Assembly (NCBI RefSeq): GCF_033568475.1
Contig: NC_133120.1
Span: forward strand, 82,250,151-82,314,150
Source of the DNA: Henckelia pumila
Taxonomy: Eukaryota > Streptophyta > Magnoliopsida > Lamiales > Gesneriaceae
DNA length: 64,000 bases
Direction: 5' to 3'
Part shown: positions 60,244 through 64,000 of the stretch, piece by piece
Layout of the letters: every line of letters begins with the position of its first letter
Numbering within the stretch: the stretch's first letter is position 1
Notes under the pieces: generated by a model
The model's database searches: none
Seen by the model: the letters and a program-made list of their open reading frames with translations, nothing else
What the model was told of the DNA's origin: nothing
Translations under genes and position numbers: made by a program

Positions 60244-60420
60244 CTGAAACGAAACAGCAGCAGCAGCAGCACTTGAAGATGAAATTGAAAGAAAATCCTT
60301 GCTTGTATTGCAGTTGAATAGCAATTTTTTTATTTTTATTTTTTTTGTAAAAAAAAAAAACAGAGAGAAATGTAGTGAGAAAGTCTCCCTCTCTCTCTCT
60401 GTCTAAAATATTAGACAGCA
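60244..60420 (-). promoter_or_regulatory. FERONIA-like leader exon with (CAG)n and (CT)n runs
   Basis: The interval holds a trinucleotide run of five to six GCA/CTG units (60255-60272) and a CT run at 60386-60402, which is GA-rich on the transcribed strand. GA-rich tracts are common around plant transcription starts. The 5' end of the transcript is not visible, so the right limit is an estimate. Confidence 0.4.
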
Positions 60421-62069
60421 AACGAACGACGGGATCAGTGGAGGTTCATTTCATTATTATATTACTTTATACACATTTATTTATTTTATTTATTCACACC
60501 GTTGCGAAAGGATCTGACTATAGAAATAAATAAATAAATAATAATAATAATTCATGACAGGCAGGCAGGTTGCCTGTGATTTCATTTTTCAACTAACCCA
60601 ATGAATCATGCACCCAACTTGAAGAACTAAATTGCATTTAGATTTCTGTAAATTTTTAAAATATTTCCAATCCCATACTTGCATTTATTGATACTATATA
60701 TTACCATGCCTTTCGAATTTTTAGCAATTACTATATATTAGAAGTTGATGATTGTGGTGTGATAGAAAGTCAAAAGGTTAAGTTTAATTTAATACTCAAA
60801 TCTGTGAGATATGGACAGTTGTTGGGTTTAGTAGTGTTGTTTTTCCTGACGTTTACCGAGTGTAAACCCATGTTTTGGTTCAGGTCAAAATAAAAATATG
60901 ACATCTACATAAATATATTATATATCTATGATATAATGTATAATAGCTGATTGATTGGTAATGTTAATTTTTTTTTTTTTATTATTTTAATTGAATAACG
61001 CGTCAAGAATATAGGAAAAAGAGGAGGCGCACATTCTATGCGAACCCGTGGGGCCCAAGTCCGACCAATGCCAACTAGAATAGAGTTAACGTTATCTGTC
61101 ACTGGGCCTGCTTCCGGGTCGGTTCAACAAAGCCCAGCCCACAGATTTTACAACTTCACGCGTCCTAAAAGATATTGCATTTCCACGCTTACGGTCTAAA
61201 AACAATCATGTTAGCTAAGAACAGGGTATATGCTTGCTTTGTCTTGTTATTATAATACACGTGTGTATAAAGGATTGCTGATGTTTATGCTCAGAAAATA
61301 AAAACTCGTGAATAAAAATTTTTTTTGGGCAGTCTCACGTGTCGGTTGGATAAAATTTCTATGAGTTATATATATGGATTTGAACAATCATTTTTCTTCA
61401 GTTAGCTTTTGGGTTGAGTTCATTTCAAATTCATAATTTTAATATAGTATCGGAGATCAAACTCATATTTATATGTTGGATAATCCAGTTGGGCTACTAG
61501 CTTTTGGGATGGACTCGAACAATCCTCGCTCTTGAACTATGTTTTGGAGTTGAGTTGGACTCAAACCCATAATTTCAACAAAAGTGAAGAATTTGTTACA
61601 AATTATGTTTCAAAACATCATTTTAAACTTGATATCTTGTGTCAGATTAGTTTCACGTGGTAAGTTCAATCTCAAAAACTAGTTCACAATCTCAAAAACT
61701 AGTTCAGATAGATTGTCTAAGTTCATGTATATAACTCCCAAGGACTTTATTTGAGATTTTATCCTGCCGATCTTAGACGTCTTAATACACTCATGATTGT
61801 CCAAGTCGCTATGTATTAAAAGAAAATTTTATCTAACGAGAACTAAATTCTATATTAAATTTTAATATGTATGCGTCCCACGCGCATTGTCACATGCTGA
61901 AAGAAATAGTAATTACGAATTATGGATGAATAAAAAAGAATAATGTGGTCTACTAGCTAGTGGTACTAGAATGATAAAAGAGAGATCAAAAGGCGGAGGA
62001 GAATGGAGATATTGACAATATGAATGGAATTATAAGTATACAGCCCCACACGTAGATGTACGCATGGAT
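60421..62069. other. intergenic region between FERONIA-like gene and STN8
   Basis: No gene found. The left part is the FERONIA-like promoter. Around 61395-61465 a phrase TAGCTTTTGGGTTGAGTT followed by ATAGTATCGGAGATC resembles an LTR end plus degenerate primer-binding site of an old retroelement, partly repeated at ~61490-61575. The last ~150 bases are STN8 3' flank. Confidence 0.45.
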
Positions 62070-63759
62070 TCAGCGTTTGATTACAGTGAGTTTGGAGAGA
62101 AGAGCAGCAGCTTGATCCGCACCCAACAAAAAATAAGGATGCCTTAGAGCAGCTGCGGCCGATAGACGCCCCCGCCTCAAGAAACTTCTTGGAGTTATCA
62201 GTTTCGTGGCCAAATCCCAGCCTCGCCCCGAGTCGAGATCGAGTATGGAGAGGTCGGCCCTCGTCCTACTCTTCTCCCTCCATCTATTCAAGTCATATCC
62301 CACTCCCTTCAATTCCAAGTTAAAGTTCTTCAATCCCGCTTTGGACCTTAAGCTTGGTATTGCCATTTGCACCAACACTATGCCCGCCGAGTACATGTCG
62401 AATAGATCAGGGCTGTTGAGTTGCCACAAGAACGGGGATATCAGCGCAGCGATGGGCTCCGGCGGTGGTCTCGGGGTTTCTTCAGGCATTACATAAAGTT
62501 CGGGTGGACAGTAATCGGGGTCTAGCAGGCCACGGTCGGGGACATAGTTTTTCCCGATTCGTAGGTCTGTTGCTGCACCGAAGTCTATGAGTTTTATTCG
62601 TCCGTTTTTCGTGACAACCAAGTTGGATGGCTTTACGTCTCGATGAACGATCCCCGTGTCATGGATTTTCTTGAGGGAACTAATGATCTGGCGCATTATT
62701 TGCTTGATGATCAAAGCATTGCGTTCAATGGGCTCTAGCCCTTGCAGCTTGCGACCAAACACCACAGACTCTAAATTCAACGGGAACCCGCGAGCGTTCA
62801 TGTAATCGGCGAGGTCTAGATCACCCTGAACCAATGCAAATTCAAAACATGAAAAAAATGTAACCAAATCTTGAGTTCATAAAACAAGCGAGCTATCATG
62901 TGTTTCTATGAATCAAGTACCTCAAATTTCCAGACAAGCCATTTCTCACCCTTTGTATACATAGTATCAGTTTTATCTGATACAAAGCTGCCCAGAAACT
63001 CAGCGCATGTATCTGGAGCTGCTCTCGACAGTCTGTAATTGAACCACTCCTCATAATCCCCACACTCCACCGCACCTTGAACTCCAATCTTTACCTATAC
63101 GCTACACCCATATCAGCATACATCTTATCTGCATTATCTCCAAGGCCAAGAGCAACGCACGCACCCATAAAAGAAATGCGTATGTAAAATATGCTACATA
63201 GAATTAATGGGCAAACCTGCTTGAGAATAACCTTATCTTTAAGCCCTTGTTTTAGCTGAACAGATTTCGCACCTGCTCGTTTCGTCACACTTTGATCCAC
63301 ATCGACGTTCTTGGGAACGATCAGTCCAGAGTAAACAACACCGAACGACCCTTCACCCAATCTATCAGCAACCAAAAAATCCCTTCTCTTTAGATTCCTT
63401 CTCCCGAGTAAAATGTCCAATCCCAGTTGCAGAGGAGCGAAAATATACGCATCAATAGCCCCCATAAGAACTCCGGGCCTAGCAGTCAGGTATATCCAAA
63501 CAAGACCAGAAAGGATCAAAATCTCCCATTTTTGAACTTCTGGCAGCTCCCCGACAGCACTTTGGAGTTGCTGGAAAGCAGTAAATCGGTCCAAATGAAG
63601 GGAATCGTTTGACAAGCTCTGAGAAATGTCATCAAGAAAAGAGTTGCATTTGATGGAATTCCTTTTACAGGGCAGTGAAGTGGGGGTTTTGAAGAAGTAA
63701 ATGGATGGTTTGGAGTAATGGGCAAATGAAGTTACAGGCGGGGACAGAAGTGAAGCCAT
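62070..63759 (-). CDS. STN8: chloroplast Ser/Thr kinase STN8 homologue (3 exons, 490 aa)
   Basis: Exons 63759-63217, 63094-62921 and 62825-62070 sum to 1473 nt in frame. The start is placed at MASLLSPPVTSF; an upstream in-frame ATG (63816) would add 19 residues that do not look like a transit peptide. A Ser-rich plastid transit peptide covers ~1-40, one transmembrane helix ~79-95 (ILILSGLVWIYL), and the kinase follows with LGEGSFGVV 134-142, VILK Lys180, HRDVKPSN with Asp302, and DFG 320-322. STN8 phosphorylates photosystem II core proteins (D1, D2, CP43, PsbH) in the thylakoid under changing light and antagonises the PBCP phosphatase. Length and the C-terminal LSAAAALRHPYFLLG fit STN8; STN7 is longer. 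Confidence 0.94.
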
Positions 63760-64000
63760 CACCAATGGCTCTCCCGGAACGAAGCAAGGTTTGAAGATGG
63801 GACTGCGTCGCGTCATTCAAAGGTTTATCCATAATTACCATACATATGTGGAGCGAAAGGAAACAACGATGCATATCATTAATTTTTCACAATTCCCACT
63901 TAAATACGTTTTTACCTTCTATGTATCTTTTTATATATCAGTGTTCTAAAAAAAAACTTAATTAAGTTTCGCTTAATTTTGTTTAAATTTGAAGGTTCAT
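63760..64000. other. STN8 5' flank at the window edge
   Basis: Contains the STN8 5' UTR and proximal promoter on the minus strand. It is AT-rich beyond 63880. No other gene is seen before the window ends. Confidence 0.5.

Overview
The window is plant nuclear DNA, AT-rich, with many short introns of GT..AG type and dense nested retrotransposons. The protein families (VPS52, FERONIA-type receptor kinase, STN8 thylakoid kinase, h-type thioredoxin, plastid cupin, plant HEATR6) fix it as a flowering plant. Retroelement style suggests an asterid, perhaps Lamiales, but that last step is an impression and not proven by the sequence.

Region 1 (1-17012) is one Sirevirus-like Ty1/copia retrotransposon on the minus strand. 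It has its 5' LTR at 16231-17012, a primer-binding site at 16214-16230, gag-protease-RT-RNase H (13864-16158 and 11746-13854), a separate 3' acidic 'plant transposon protein' ORF (8819-10740), several polypurine tracts, and the tail of the 3' LTR at 1-96. The integrase core is deleted and stop codons interrupt it. Nested inside it, between two CAAAC target-site copies, sits an 8.4-kb composite insertion (350-8805). This carries a degenerate chromodomain Ty3/gypsy gag-pol, a ~960-bp inverted repeat and two copies of a third, GC-rich LTR. The copia element, but not the nested insertion, is peppered with about twelve copies of a ~45-bp doubly palindromic micro-repeat built around GGTGTTGGCAACACC. 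Copies lie in its LTR, non-coding parts and coding frames. I regard this as the most unusual signal in the window.

Region 2 (19253-64000) is gene space. In order: HEATR6-like HEAT-repeat protein (minus, 27 exons, 1190 aa, reconstructed here with all phases closing), a two-exon plastid-targeted cupin (minus, 160 aa), VPS52 of the GARP/EARP tethering complex (minus, 20 exons, 703 aa), h-type thioredoxin (plus, 4 exons, 139 aa), FERONIA-like receptor kinase (minus, intronless CDS, 868 aa, with a 5'UTR intron), and STN8-like chloroplast kinase (minus, 3 exons, 490 aa). These are unrelated housekeeping and signalling genes with no operon-like logic; only the thioredoxin lies on the plus strand.

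Introns and intergenic spaces hold decayed mobile DNA. There is a 578-bp hAT-type MITE with a perfect 8-bp target duplication in a HEATR6 intron, a 198-bp hAT-type MITE in a VPS52 intron, copia remnants in both genes, a 5S-rRNA-derived retroelement remnant near 50.3-51 kb, and a ~1.06-kb non-autonomous element with ~40-bp terminal inverted repeats at 55.6-56.7 kb. No tRNA, functional rRNA, CRISPR or other prokaryotic feature is present.
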